Shown: piece by piece, positions 1 to 6,279 of the stretch
Position numbering within the stretch: the stretch's first letter is position 1
How the letters are laid out: each line of letters begins with the position of its first letter
Assembly: GCA_050742335.1 (NCBI GenBank)
Contig: JBOGIR010000298.1
Location: 1 to 9,717 of the forward strand
Length of the DNA: 9,717 nucleotides
Source: DATCJA01 sp050742335
Lineage (GTDB): Bacteria; Acidobacteriota; Vicinamibacteria; Vicinamibacterales; UBA2999
Reading direction: 5' to 3'
The notes under the pieces: generated by a model
Told to the model about the DNA's origin: nothing
The model's input: only the letters and a program-made list of their open reading frames with translations
The model's database searches: none
Made by a program: the position numbers and the translations under genes

Positions 1-211
1 TCGGGTGGTTCAGCGACGCGAGCACCTGCGCCTCACGCTTGAACCGCGCCAGCCGCTCGGGATCCTGCGCGAACGCCTCCGGCAGCACCTTGATCGCGAC
101 GTCGCGCTGCAGCGTCGTGTCGCGCGCCCGATAGACTTCCCCCATTCCTCCAGCGCCGAGGAGGGCGGTGATCTCGTAGGGCCCGAGTCGAGTACCGGCG
201 CTCAGTGCCAT
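1..211 (-). CDS. Serine/threonine protein kinase, N-terminal part (runs off left edge)
   Basis: The ATG at 209-211 opens a minus-strand frame that reaches the window edge after 70 codons. The residues are the first third of a Hanks-type kinase domain: the glycine-rich loop (GAGGMGEVYRA, residues 19-29), the ATP-anchoring lysine in VAIKVL (residue 41), and the helix-C region ending in LNHP. About 49 of 70 residues match the start of the complete kinase at 3063-5762, so the two are paralogues. In this family the protein usually continues through the catalytic loop to a membrane segment and a sensor domain, but that part is outside the window. No clear Shine-Dalgarno sequence precedes the ATG. 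The start is chosen because the MALxxGxRLGxYE opening is shared with both other kinase starts here. Confidence 0.93.
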   Translation of the reverse strand, partial: MALSAGTRLGPYEITALLGAGGMGEVYRARDTTLQRDVAIKVLPEAFAQDPERLARFKREAQVLASLNHP

Positions 212-231
212 GTCAACCGTGGATAGCGTCC

Positions 232-261
232 CTCAAATCCTCAAATCTCACATCATCGATC
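232..261. repeat. Short intergenic repeats: CTCAAATC tandem plus TCACATCATCGATC motif
   Basis: CTCAAATC occurs twice in tandem (232-239, 240-247) and is followed by the 14-mer TCACATCATCGATC (248-261). The exact reverse complement of the 14-mer recurs at 9700-9713, near the other end of the window. Both copies lie next to gene ends or starts. This looks like a dispersed low-complexity intergenic repeat. No function can be read from it. Confidence 0.5.
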
Positions 262-348
262 GTGCAATGGACCAAGGCCCATCCCGCCCGATCCAAGAAG
301 CGAGACGACTTCGTACGCGCCGAGTCGAGCGCCGGCGGCGAGAGACAT
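253..348 (-). pseudogene. Truncated serine/threonine kinase N-terminal stub
   Basis: An ATG at 346-348 on the minus strand opens a 31-codon frame ending in TGA at 253-255. Residues 1-24 (MSLAAGARLGAYEVVSLL followed by GSGGMG) are an unmistakable start of a Hanks-type kinase, identical at 19 of 24 positions to the kinase at 3063-5762 and at 16 of 24 to the one at 1-211. Directly after the GGMG of the nucleotide-binding loop, where EVYRARD should follow, the sequence changes to unrelated residues (LGPLHDR) and stops. The rest of the kinase domain is missing. The stub sits 41 bp upstream of the start of the next kinase on the same strand. The simplest reading is a deletion or recombination between tandem kinase genes that left one head behind. 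A promoter-like TATAAT still lies 19 bp upstream. Confidence 0.75.
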
Positions 349-366
349 GATGGGAAAGGTGGCGAA

Positions 367-372
367 ATTATA
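367..372 (-). promoter_or_regulatory. Promoter -10 box (TATAAT) in front of the kinase stub
   Basis: On the minus strand a perfect TATAAT lies 18 bp before the ATG at 348. Its plus-strand context ATTATACGGT (367-376) is identical to the one in front of the kinase at 3063-5762 (5783-5792), which suggests a shared promoter type rather than chance. A TTGAC lies directly upstream, too close to be a normal -35 box. Confidence 0.4.
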
Positions 373-388
373 CGGTCAAACCTGGTTC

Positions 389-441
389 GAAACGTTCGGA
401 ACCACGAACTATCGAACCGAACGTGAACACGAACAGAGAAG
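389..441. repeat. GAAC-rich intergenic tract with the unoccupied version of the 2962-3045 site
   Basis: This spacer is made of GAAC/GTTC words. Positions 414-441 read GAACCGAACGTG followed directly by AACACGAACAGAGAAG. The same two blocks occur at 2962-2973 and 3030-3045, with one mismatch in 28 bases, but there a 56-bp palindromic sequence separates them. This copy therefore looks like an empty insertion site. The remainder of 349-518 shows no gene that I can support. Confidence 0.6.
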
Positions 442-518
442 GGTTGAGGATGCGCCGATTCTGTCACAGAGCGCGCGCCGCACGCGGCAAGGCGGACGAG
501 GTGGACGTCCAACATTTC

Positions 519-548
519 TATTGCTGATTATCCGGATAATCAGCAATA
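519..548. promoter_or_regulatory. 30-bp perfect palindrome, probable operator or transcript hairpin of the DUF4143 ATPase gene
   Basis: Bases 519-548 are a perfect palindrome with core TGATTATCCGGATAATCA (525-542). It ends 7 nt before the GTG start at 556, so it would overlap a ribosome-binding site and no separate Shine-Dalgarno sequence is visible. It is AT-rich in GC-rich surroundings. The half-site TGATTATCCGGA matches 10 of 12 positions of the half-site TGAATATTCGGA in the palindrome at 5891-5925, which stands in front of remains of another DUF4143 ATPase. A dimeric repressor site, perhaps autoregulatory, or a translation-blocking hairpin are both possible. Confidence 0.65.
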
Positions 549-555
549 ATTCCGC

Positions 556-1704
556 GTGTCCAATCTCCGCCGGAAGCTGGATCTGCCCACGCTGCTGGCA
601 AAAAAGTCCTTCTTCCTCTTCGGTCCGCGCTCCACGGGGAAGTCGTTCCTCGTGCACCAGCAACTGGGAAACCGAGCCCTCGTCATCGACCTGCTCCGCT
701 CCGATCTCTTCATCCGCCTGTCCGCGCACCCTGAGGATCTGGAGAACCTCGTTGCCGTCGCGCCGAGACCCCGGTGGGTGGTCATTGACGAGATCCAGCG
801 GGTGCCGGCGCTGCTCAGCGAAGTCCATCGACTGATCGAACAGAGGCGATACCGGTTCCTGCTCACCGGCAGCAGCGCCCGCACGCTCCGCCGCGGCTCC
901 GCCGACCTGCTGGCCGGACGGGCCTGGGTCGCCAACCTCTTCCCGCTTTCGTGGTCCGAGATCCCGACATTCGATCTCGGGCGCTATTTGCGCTTCGGGG
1001 GGCTGCCGCCGGTGTACTTGAGCCGGTCGCCCGAGGAAGAGCTGCGAGCGTATGCGGCCGTGTACCTCCAGGAGGAGATCCGCGCCGAAGGGATCATCCG
1101 GCGGCTCCCGCCGTTCACGCGCTTCCTCCGCGTGGCCGCGTTGTCGAGCGGGCAGCTGCTCAACTACGCACAGGTGGCGAGTGACGCGGAGGTGCCCGCG
1201 TCCACCGTGCGCGAATATTTTTCGGTGCTCGACGACACGCTCGTCGGCTGGACGCTCGAGCCCTGGCGGGAGTCGCGCAAACGCAAGGCGATCCAGACGG
1301 CGAAGTTCTACTTCTTCGATCCCGGCGTCATGCACGCGTTGGCCGGTACGTCGACACTCGACCGCAACTCCGATCTCTACGGCCGCAGCTTCGAACAGTT
1401 CATTGGAATGGAGCTCCGCGCCTACCTCAGTTACGCCCGCACGGGTGACACGTTGACCTTCTGGCGTTCCAAGCACGGGCACGAGGTGGACTTCCTGGTC
1501 GGGGGACGGATCGCCGTCGAGGTCAAAGCCACTCGAAAGGCGTCGTTGCGCGACGCGCGAGGGCTGCTGGCGCTGGCGGACGAGAAGATCGCGCGGCGGC
1601 TGTTCCTCGTGTCCGACGATCCGGTGGCGGCGCGCCGCGGCGGCATCGAATTCCTCCCGTGGGCGACGTTCCTGGCGCGCCTCTGGGCGGGCGACATCGT
1701 GTAA
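556..1704 (+). CDS. AAA+ ATPase with C-terminal DUF4143 (PD-(D/E)XK-like) domain
   Basis: This is a 382-residue cytoplasmic ATPase of the archaeal-ATPase/DUF4143 type. It is widespread and often horizontally moved, and its cellular role is poorly known. Visible parts are a Walker A motif GPRSTGKS (residues 23-30), a Walker B motif VVIDEIQ (75-81, D78-E79), a sensor-like LLTGSSA (102-108), a helix-turn-helix-like stretch (about 190-225), and a C-terminal nuclease-like fold. That fold has E280, then D312 in HEVDFLV, then E322 and K324 in VEVKA, which match the E, D and ExK positions of a PD-(D/E)XK core. The length is normal for the family and the gene looks intact. The GTG at 556 is the start because an in-frame TAA lies at 547-549 and no ATG occurs before the Walker motif. 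A perfect palindrome ends 7 nt upstream. The gene faces the minus-strand gene that ends at 1853. It may act as a nuclease-ATPase or as a toxin-like orphan, but neither is shown. Confidence 0.93.
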   Translation: MSNLRRKLDLPTLLAKKSFFLFGPRSTGKSFLVHQQLGNRALVIDLLRSDLFIRLSAHPEDLENLVAVAPRPRWVVIDEIQRVPALLSEVHRLIEQRRYRFLLTGSSARTLRRGSADLLAGRAWVANLFPLSWSEIPTFDLGRYLRFGGLPPVYLSRSPEEELRAYAAVYLQEEIRAEGIIRRLPPFTRFLRVAALSSGQLLNYAQVASDAEVPASTVREYFSVLDDTLVGWTLEPWRESRKRKAIQTAKFYFFDPGVMHALAGTSTLDRNSDLYGRSFEQFIGMELRAYLSYARTGDTLTFWRSKHGHEVDFLVGGRIAVEVKATRKASLRDARGLLALADEKIARRLFLVSDDPVAARRGGIEFLPWATFLARLWAGDIV

Positions 1705-1852
1705 GCGCCCGCCGTCCGCCCATGTGATGGGCCGCTGTGCCCTGGTGCCGCGTGAGCATCCTTCGATGCCGGACACGACCCACGAGCGACAATCACAGCG
1801 AATCGTGGGCGGATTGTCACCCCTTTCAGCCTCGGATGGCGCCGGCAGTTGT

Positions 1853-2932
1853 TCACGGTCCCTTCAGTGCGGCGTCAATCACCGCCTCACGATCGCGGCG
1901 ATCCCAGGCCTCCTGAATGCCCTCCTCGGACAGGCCGCCGAGGCGCCCGAGAAGCCAGAATGCCGCGAAGGCATGTCCTTCGCTCTTCCAGCGCGCCATC
2001 TCGATGAGCGACTCGAGCGCACGCGCTCGCAGGCTCGCGATCAGCGGCGCGTCACGGCTCACCGAGAGCTGCAAGAGTGCGAACAACGCCTTGTTCCGGT
2101 CTGAAAATGAAGGTGAGGTGAGCAGGTCGACAAACGGCTGAGACGGCACTCGTATCCGCAACGCCGGCGATTGCTCGGCGAATTGGACGATCACCCCCAG
2201 CGCGCGCATGGCATAGTTTCGAACGTCTTCCTCCGGATCGCTCATGCCGTACACAAGGTCTCCGATGATCGCGCGTTTGTCGGCGGCGTAGCCGAGGACG
2301 ACGGCCGCCAACGCCCGATGCTCCGCGTCGGAAGAACGGCGCAGCACATCGCGGAGCCGCTTCATGTTACGAGCGGCGTAGCTGATGAAACGCTCTTGAA
2401 CGGCGCGCGTCGCCGGGTCGTTCGCCAGTGCATGCCCTTTTGAATGATCCTCACCTGAGTCGCCGCGGAGAATCGCCTGCAGAAACGAATGGACGAAGTC
2501 CTCTCCCGCCTGTACGACGTCGTCTGGAAGGCGGATGTTCCCTCGAGGCGGGGCCCGGAACCGCAGCGCCGGGCGGCCTGGCTCTTCGATCCCGACATAC
2601 ACGACGAGGCGCCCGGCATCGCAGCAATTGACGAGCACGCGGGCGCTCACCACGCCGGTCAACGCCATCAAGCGGCGCTCGGACTCCTTGGCGAAGGGCG
2701 GGGGCGCGCTGACGTCCACGGCGATGGTGTCGCCTTCCATGACCGTCAGTGCACCTCGCGCCTCGCTCTCCGACACCTGACGCAAGCCGTAGAAGTCGAT
2801 GATCCCGACCTGCAGCTCCTGGCCGGGCACCTGCGTGGCATGCCCGAGAAGCACGAGCGCGACGAAGTGCGTTGCCGCGTGCCTGAACCCTTTGGCGATG
2901 CGATCGGCGCGCGATCTCGTGCTGAGTGTCAC
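1853..2932 (-). CDS. Exported protein with POTRA-like domain and HEAT-like repeats
   Basis: With the GTG at 2930-2932 this is a 359-residue protein. It opens with a basic region and a hydrophobic stretch (residues about 22-35, HFVALVLLGHA) ending near VPGQ, which looks like a signal peptide. Residues 41-118 have the pattern of a POTRA/FtsQ-like module: IDFYGLRQVSESEARGAL, then EGD, then LMALTGVVSARVLV and VVYVGIEE. Residues about 190-335 are alpha-helical repeats resembling HEAT or Armadillo units (for example HRALAAVVLGYAAD, then DVRNYAMRALGVI), which usually bind proteins. The frame is open upstream to another GTG at 3034. Those extra 34 residues are arginine- and proline-rich, come from the repeat at 2962-3045 and would bury the signal peptide, so I prefer 2932. 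Neither start has a clear Shine-Dalgarno sequence. The gene lies 130 bp downstream of the receptor kinase on the same strand. The product has no catalytic motif and its role is unknown. Confidence 0.75.
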   Translation of the reverse strand: MTLSTRSRADRIAKGFRHAATHFVALVLLGHATQVPGQELQVGIIDFYGLRQVSESEARGALTVMEGDTIAVDVSAPPPFAKESERRLMALTGVVSARVLVNCCDAGRLVVYVGIEEPGRPALRFRAPPRGNIRLPDDVVQAGEDFVHSFLQAILRGDSGEDHSKGHALANDPATRAVQERFISYAARNMKRLRDVLRRSSDAEHRALAAVVLGYAADKRAIIGDLVYGMSDPEEDVRNYAMRALGVIVQFAEQSPALRIRVPSQPFVDLLTSPSFSDRNKALFALLQLSVSRDAPLIASLRARALESLIEMARWKSEGHAFAAFWLLGRLGGLSEEGIQEAWDRRDREAVIDAALKGP

Positions 2933-2961
2933 ATCGTGTCGAACCCCGAACCCCGAACCCG

Positions 2962-3045
2962 GAACCGAACGTGCCCGCCTACGCGCGAAGCGCTCCGGCG
3001 AGGCCCGCCGAAGCCTTGGCGAAGGCGGGAACACGAACCGAGAAG
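2962..3045. repeat. 56-bp palindromic GC-rich element (2974-3029) in a GAAC-rich site
   Basis: The insert begins CCCGCCT and ends AGGCGGG, which are complementary, so the ends form a closing stem. Inside, short hairpins can be drawn: GCGC-GAA-GCGC, CGGCG-AGGCC-CGCCG and GCC-TT-GGC, giving a compact branched fold. The flanks GAACCGAACGTG (2962-2973) and AACACGAACCGAGAAG (3030-3045) are contiguous at 414-441. This fits a REP- or MITE-like mobile palindrome, though no target duplication is visible. Just left of it (2941-2961) is a GAACCCC-type tandem tract. Confidence 0.6.
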
Positions 3046-3062
3046 TGTGAACGACGTCTCTC

Positions 3063-5762
3063 TTACGGCGTGGGCACCAATCGCCTCAGCTCGTCGAACC
3101 AGTTCACGACCACGATCATCCTCGAGACCAGGGTCTCTTCGTACGGCTGCACCATGACGAAGGCGTTGCCGTCGGGCGTCACGTCGTACCCCGGGCTCTC
3201 GACAAAGGGGAGGGCGTAGTTGCCTGTGAACAGGACACGACTGTGACCGACCTTGATTTGGGGAGTAAGTGAAATGTCGGCGCTGAGCAGCGCGTTGCCG
3301 TTCCTGAAGAAGATCTCCCGGCTGTTCGGCGCCCACACCGGCCCGGTGCCGCCGTCAAGCGAGACCTGCTGCCTGCCGCCCTCTCCCGACACAGCTCGTA
3401 TATAGACTTCGGACTGGCCGGTCTCGTCCGAGACATACGCGAGGTACCTATTGTCGGGCGAAAAGAGGGCGCCGAACTCGTTGAAACGCGTCTTGAGAAA
3501 CTCGCGCGGCTTTCTCTCACCATCGAGTGGCAACAACATCAAGTCGTATCCTGTCATCCCGCCGTTGAATTCGTGGAACGCCACCAGTCGCCCATCTGAA
3601 GAGATGGACGTGGGATTCTGATCGGACGCGCTCGTCGTCAGTCGCTCCAGCTTTTCGGTCCCCTCGAGCGACATAACCCACAAATTGAATGGGCCTCCTC
3701 GGTCGGACGCAAGAACCATCGCTCTTCCATCGGACTGCCAAACGGGGGACGCATTCTCGAACTCGGTCGTAAGGCGGGTCCGCGCGCCACGCTCGAGATC
3801 GAGCACCCAGATATCGTCGTTTGAAGCCGTGAGCTGCATCGCCAGTTGACGGCCTCCAGGCGACAGCCGGAATCTGGAAGGATTGTACGGAGCCTCGTCC
3901 ACGATGGGTGTGGCTGTGCCGCGACGGTCGACGCGCAAAATCCGCGTGCGCAGTTTGTGGTCGCCCGCCGGAGGAAAGACGAGCCGCCCGGTTTCGGATA
4001 TCGCGAATTGCGACGCACCAGTTCCCACGTCCAATGAGACGCCCGACAACACCTCGACAGGCGGACCGGTGACCGACAGCCGGCGGAGATCGAATGGCAC
4101 GGCAAGGAGGACATTCGACCGCGCGTACACCAGGTGCCCTGTCGGAACGTAGCGGCCGAAGCTGCCACCATCGATCAGCACCCGGCGCTCGCCGGTTCGG
4201 ATCGATTGCGCCACGATTCGCGCATCGTCGAACGGCTTGCTCGCATCCTCGATCGTGAAGATCACCGTGTCGCCGTCGGGGAGCATCTGCGGCCAGCTAT
4301 GGCTCGATTCTCTTTTCGCCCGATCGGCGGTCGTCCAGGGCTGGGGACTACCGCCGGCGGCTGACACGCGGAAGAGGCCGCCGCTGAAACTCGGCGCGAA
4401 GATGATGGTGTCGTCGGGGGCCCACGTCGCTCCGCTGCCATTGGGCGCGTCGCAAATCGTGACGATGGTGCCACTGTTGACCGACATTTTCCTCAGCTTG
4501 CCATCGGCGGTGAAAAACCCAATCCACTGGCCGTCGGGAGAGAAGAAGGGGGTGTGCGCTCCCTCTGTTCCATCGATGCGCCTGTCGGCAAGCTGGTCGA
4601 GGCGTCGAAGGGCCAACCACGTGTTTGACCTCCCACCGGGCGTGTAGGCGAGCAGTCCTCCGTCCGGGGACAGCGCGACAAACGGGACATGGAGCCGGCT
4701 GCCAAAGGTGATGCCGGGCGGCAGATCGAGAGCGAAACGAATCGCCGGCTGCGGCGAGGCACTCGAGCGGCCCGCCGACATCACCCACACGCTGACGCCT
4801 GTTGCGACGGCCGCCGCCAGCGCCACAAGGAGCACAAGACGCCAGGATGGTGCGAGCACGCGGAAACCGGCGACCGCCGCCGGCACGTCGGCGCTCGTCG
4901 ACGATTGGCCCGCTGCATTTTCCAACGCAAACGCCAGGTCGGTTGCCGTCTGAAATCGACTTGATGGGGCCTTCTCCAGGCACCGCTCGACGACGCGCAC
5001 CAGCGCAGGCGGGATCTGCCGCTCCGCCGACGGGAGGGCCGGTGGATCTTCCTTCAGAATCGCCGTCATCGTCTCGACGCCGGTGTCGCGTTCGAACGCG
5101 CGGCGGCCCGACAGCATTTCGTAGAGCACCGCGCCGAAGGCGAAGATGTCGGCCCGGTGATCCACCGCCAGCGCGCGCACCTGCTCCGGCGACATGTAGC
5201 CGACCGTGCCGAGCACGATGCCGTCCCGCGTCTGGGCGGGCGTGGTGGGCAGCGCGCTCAGATTCGCGGCGCCCGGTTCAGCCTGCGTGAGCTTCGCCAA
5301 CCCGAAGTCGAGAATCTTCACGCGGCTGTCAGTCGTCACGAAGAGGTTCTCCGGCTTCAGATCCCGATGCGTGATCCCCTTCTCGTGTGCTGCGGCCATG
5401 CCGTGCGCAACTTGCACCGCATGCTCGACCGCCTTGCGCACTGGCAACGCGCCCCCGGCGAGCCGCTCCCGCAGTGTGCCGCCTTCGAGCAGCTCCGACA
5501 CGATGTAGGGCGCCCCCTCGTGCTGGCCGATGTCGTAGACCGCAAGGATGTTAGGGTGGTTCAGCGCCGCGGCCGCGCGCGCTTCCTGCTCGAAGCGCTG
5601 GAGGCGCTCCGGATCGGAGGCCAGGCCGGCCGGCAGGACCTTGATGGCGACGTCACGACCCAGGCGAGGGTCGCGCGCCCGATACACTTCGCCCATGCCG
5701 CCGGCTCCGATGAGCGCGACGACCTCATAGGCGCCGAGTCGAGCGCCGGGGGCGAGAGCCAT
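3063..5762 (-). CDS. Membrane receptor serine/threonine kinase with TolB/PD40-like beta-propeller
   Basis: This 899-residue protein has three parts. Residues 1-285 are a Hanks-type kinase: glycine-rich loop GAGGMGEV (19-26), K41 in VAIKVL, E60 in helix C, catalytic loop HRDLKPEN (132-139), DFG at 152-154 and SPE at 191-193. Every catalytic residue is present, so it should be active and of the RD class, which is activated by activation-loop phosphorylation. Residues about 307-329 (RLVLLVALAAAVATG onward) are a single membrane segment. The remaining 560 residues are propeller blades with repeated SPDG-type motifs (ALSPDGGLLAY, FFSPDGQWIGF, LFSPDNRYLAYVS) and DIWVLDL-type strands, as in TolB/PD40 proteins. 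The expected layout is a cytoplasmic kinase and an extracytoplasmic binding propeller. A TATAAT lies 20 bp before the ATG at 5762. The ligand and the phosphorylated target are not evident. The exported HEAT-like protein downstream is a possible partner by position only. Confidence 0.96.
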   Translation of the reverse strand: MALAPGARLGAYEVVALIGAGGMGEVYRARDPRLGRDVAIKVLPAGLASDPERLQRFEQEARAAAALNHPNILAVYDIGQHEGAPYIVSELLEGGTLRERLAGGALPVRKAVEHAVQVAHGMAAAHEKGITHRDLKPENLFVTTDSRVKILDFGLAKLTQAEPGAANLSALPTTPAQTRDGIVLGTVGYMSPEQVRALAVDHRADIFAFGAVLYEMLSGRRAFERDTGVETMTAILKEDPPALPSAERQIPPALVRVVERCLEKAPSSRFQTATDLAFALENAAGQSSTSADVPAAVAGFRVLAPSWRLVLLVALAAAVATGVSVWVMSAGRSSASPQPAIRFALDLPPGITFGSRLHVPFVALSPDGGLLAYTPGGRSNTWLALRRLDQLADRRIDGTEGAHTPFFSPDGQWIGFFTADGKLRKMSVNSGTIVTICDAPNGSGATWAPDDTIIFAPSFSGGLFRVSAAGGSPQPWTTADRAKRESSHSWPQMLPDGDTVIFTIEDASKPFDDARIVAQSIRTGERRVLIDGGSFGRYVPTGHLVYARSNVLLAVPFDLRRLSVTGPPVEVLSGVSLDVGTGASQFAISETGRLVFPPAGDHKLRTRILRVDRRGTATPIVDEAPYNPSRFRLSPGGRQLAMQLTASNDDIWVLDLERGARTRLTTEFENASPVWQSDGRAMVLASDRGGPFNLWVMSLEGTEKLERLTTSASDQNPTSISSDGRLVAFHEFNGGMTGYDLMLLPLDGERKPREFLKTRFNEFGALFSPDNRYLAYVSDETGQSEVYIRAVSGEGGRQQVSLDGGTGPVWAPNSREIFFRNGNALLSADISLTPQIKVGHSRVLFTGNYALPFVESPGYDVTPDGNAFVMVQPYEETLVSRMIVVVNWFDELRRLVPTP

Positions 5763-5782
5763 CGAGTGTCGGTGAGGGTCGG

Positions 5783-5788
5783 ATTATA
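5783..5788 (-). promoter_or_regulatory. Promoter -10 box (TATAAT) of the receptor kinase gene
   Basis: A perfect minus-strand TATAAT lies 20 bp upstream of the kinase ATG (5760-5762), within the plus-strand decamer ATTATACGGT (5783-5792) that also precedes the kinase stub (367-376). No convincing -35 hexamer is visible at the usual spacing. Confidence 0.4.
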
Positions 5789-5890
5789 CGGTGGAATGAT
5801 GGCGGCACGGTACGCGCGTCATGCAACCCGCGCCTGGACCGGCCGATCTCCAGCACGCCATTCATGGGTCCGAGCGGCCCATGTGCCTAA

Positions 5891-5925
5891 CATGAATATT
5901 CGGATATGTACTCCGAATATTCATG
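5891..5925. promoter_or_regulatory. Palindrome (14-bp arms, 7-nt centre), probable operator of a lost DUF4143 ATPase gene
   Basis: The arms CATGAATATTCGGA (5891-5904) and TCCGAATATTCATG (5912-5925) are perfect complements around TATGTAC. The half-site TGAATATTCGGA matches 10 of 12 bases of the half-site in the palindrome at 519-548. There the two halves overlap, here they are spaced apart. As in the intact locus, the palindrome points toward DUF4143 coding sequence, but here only a C-terminal remnant survives (6108-6187). It is AT-rich against GC-rich surroundings. The rest of 5763-5890 shows only a short inverted repeat (CATGGG at 5863-5868, CCCATG at 5878-5883). Confidence 0.6.
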
Positions 5926-5940
5926 CTATCCCCGGAGGTC

Positions 5941-6107
5941 CCGGAGGTCAGTTGAGTTGACGAAGTTCTTGTAGGCGGGTGGCGCGGGGAGGGGCCTCCC
6001 CGCCCGCCGCGCAGGCGCCACTGTCGTGACGAGTGCTGTTGGCGCCGAGGACGGGTGGGGAAGCCCCGCGACAGGACCCGCAGAGCGTCAACTCAACTGA
6101 CCTCCGG
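5941..6107. repeat. 167-bp element with 22-bp perfect inverted termini (MITE-like or structured RNA)
   Basis: The left arm 5941-5962, containing GGTCAGTTGAGTTGAC, and the right arm 6086-6107, containing GTCAACTCAACTGACC, are perfectly complementary. The interior can fold into further hairpins: CGGGGAGG/CCTCCCCG (5985-5992 with 5995-6002, extended by GGCGGG/CCCGCC), GGCGCCA/TGGCGCC (6014-6020 with 6040-6046) and GGGG/CCCC (6057-6060 with 6064-6067). The whole would be a closed multi-branched structure. It encodes no convincing protein. CCCGGAGGT is tandemly repeated across the left boundary (5931-5939, 5940-5948). No target-site duplication is seen. The right end abuts a piece of a decayed ATPase gene. 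A non-autonomous mobile element is my first reading, a structured transcript the second. Confidence 0.6.
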
Positions 6108-6187
6108 AATAATCAGGGAGCCGCGATCGATCTCCTCGTCGTGCACGGTAAGCACGTCTGGGCTTCGAGTTCAAGCACACCAGATAG
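6108..6187 (+). pseudogene. C-terminal remnant of a second DUF4143 ATPase, frameshifted
   Basis: Read from 6108, the frame gives NNQGAAIDLLVVHGKHVW (to 6161). If one base is restored in the G-run at 6160-6162, it continues GFEFKHTR and then TAG (6185-6187). This combination has the form of the C-terminal nuclease-like domain of DUF4143 ATPases, whose members I recall with patterns like QGAELDLLV, then a GFEFK-type motif. The D-to-E-x-K spacing agrees (D in IDLLV, then E and K in FEFK). Everything upstream, including the ATPase domain, is absent. The 167-bp inverted-repeat element sits directly in front, and a palindrome of the intact-locus type lies beyond it. The piece is short, so the call rests on pattern recognition and context. 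Confidence 0.6.
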
Positions 6188-6279
6188 TGGCGCGATTGTA
6201 CGGTCAATTCCCCGGGGCGAGCGATATCCGACATTGACTTCGGTTGTCCCCGAAAAATAGACTCCGGCCGGAGGCGTGT

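Noticed and set aside
409..1776. Long minus-strand open frame opposite the DUF4143 ATPase gene
   Set aside because: Its translation is arginine-, glutamate- and proline-rich with no domain pattern, and it is the antisense shadow of a gene with intact Walker motifs.
1705..1852. Possible terminator between the convergent ATPase and HEAT-like genes
   Set aside because: Only weak inverted repeats occur (GACAATC at 1788-1794 with GATTGTC at 1812-1818), with a long loop and no T-run.
2933..3034. Upstream GTG start at 3034 for the HEAT-like protein
   Set aside because: The added 34 residues derive from the GAAC tract and the 56-bp palindromic element, have no ribosome-binding site, and would push the signal peptide inward.
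2489..3157. Plus-strand open frames across the HEAT-like gene and its upstream repeat
   Set aside because: They are low-complexity antisense readings, whereas the minus strand shows a signal peptide and helical repeat pattern.
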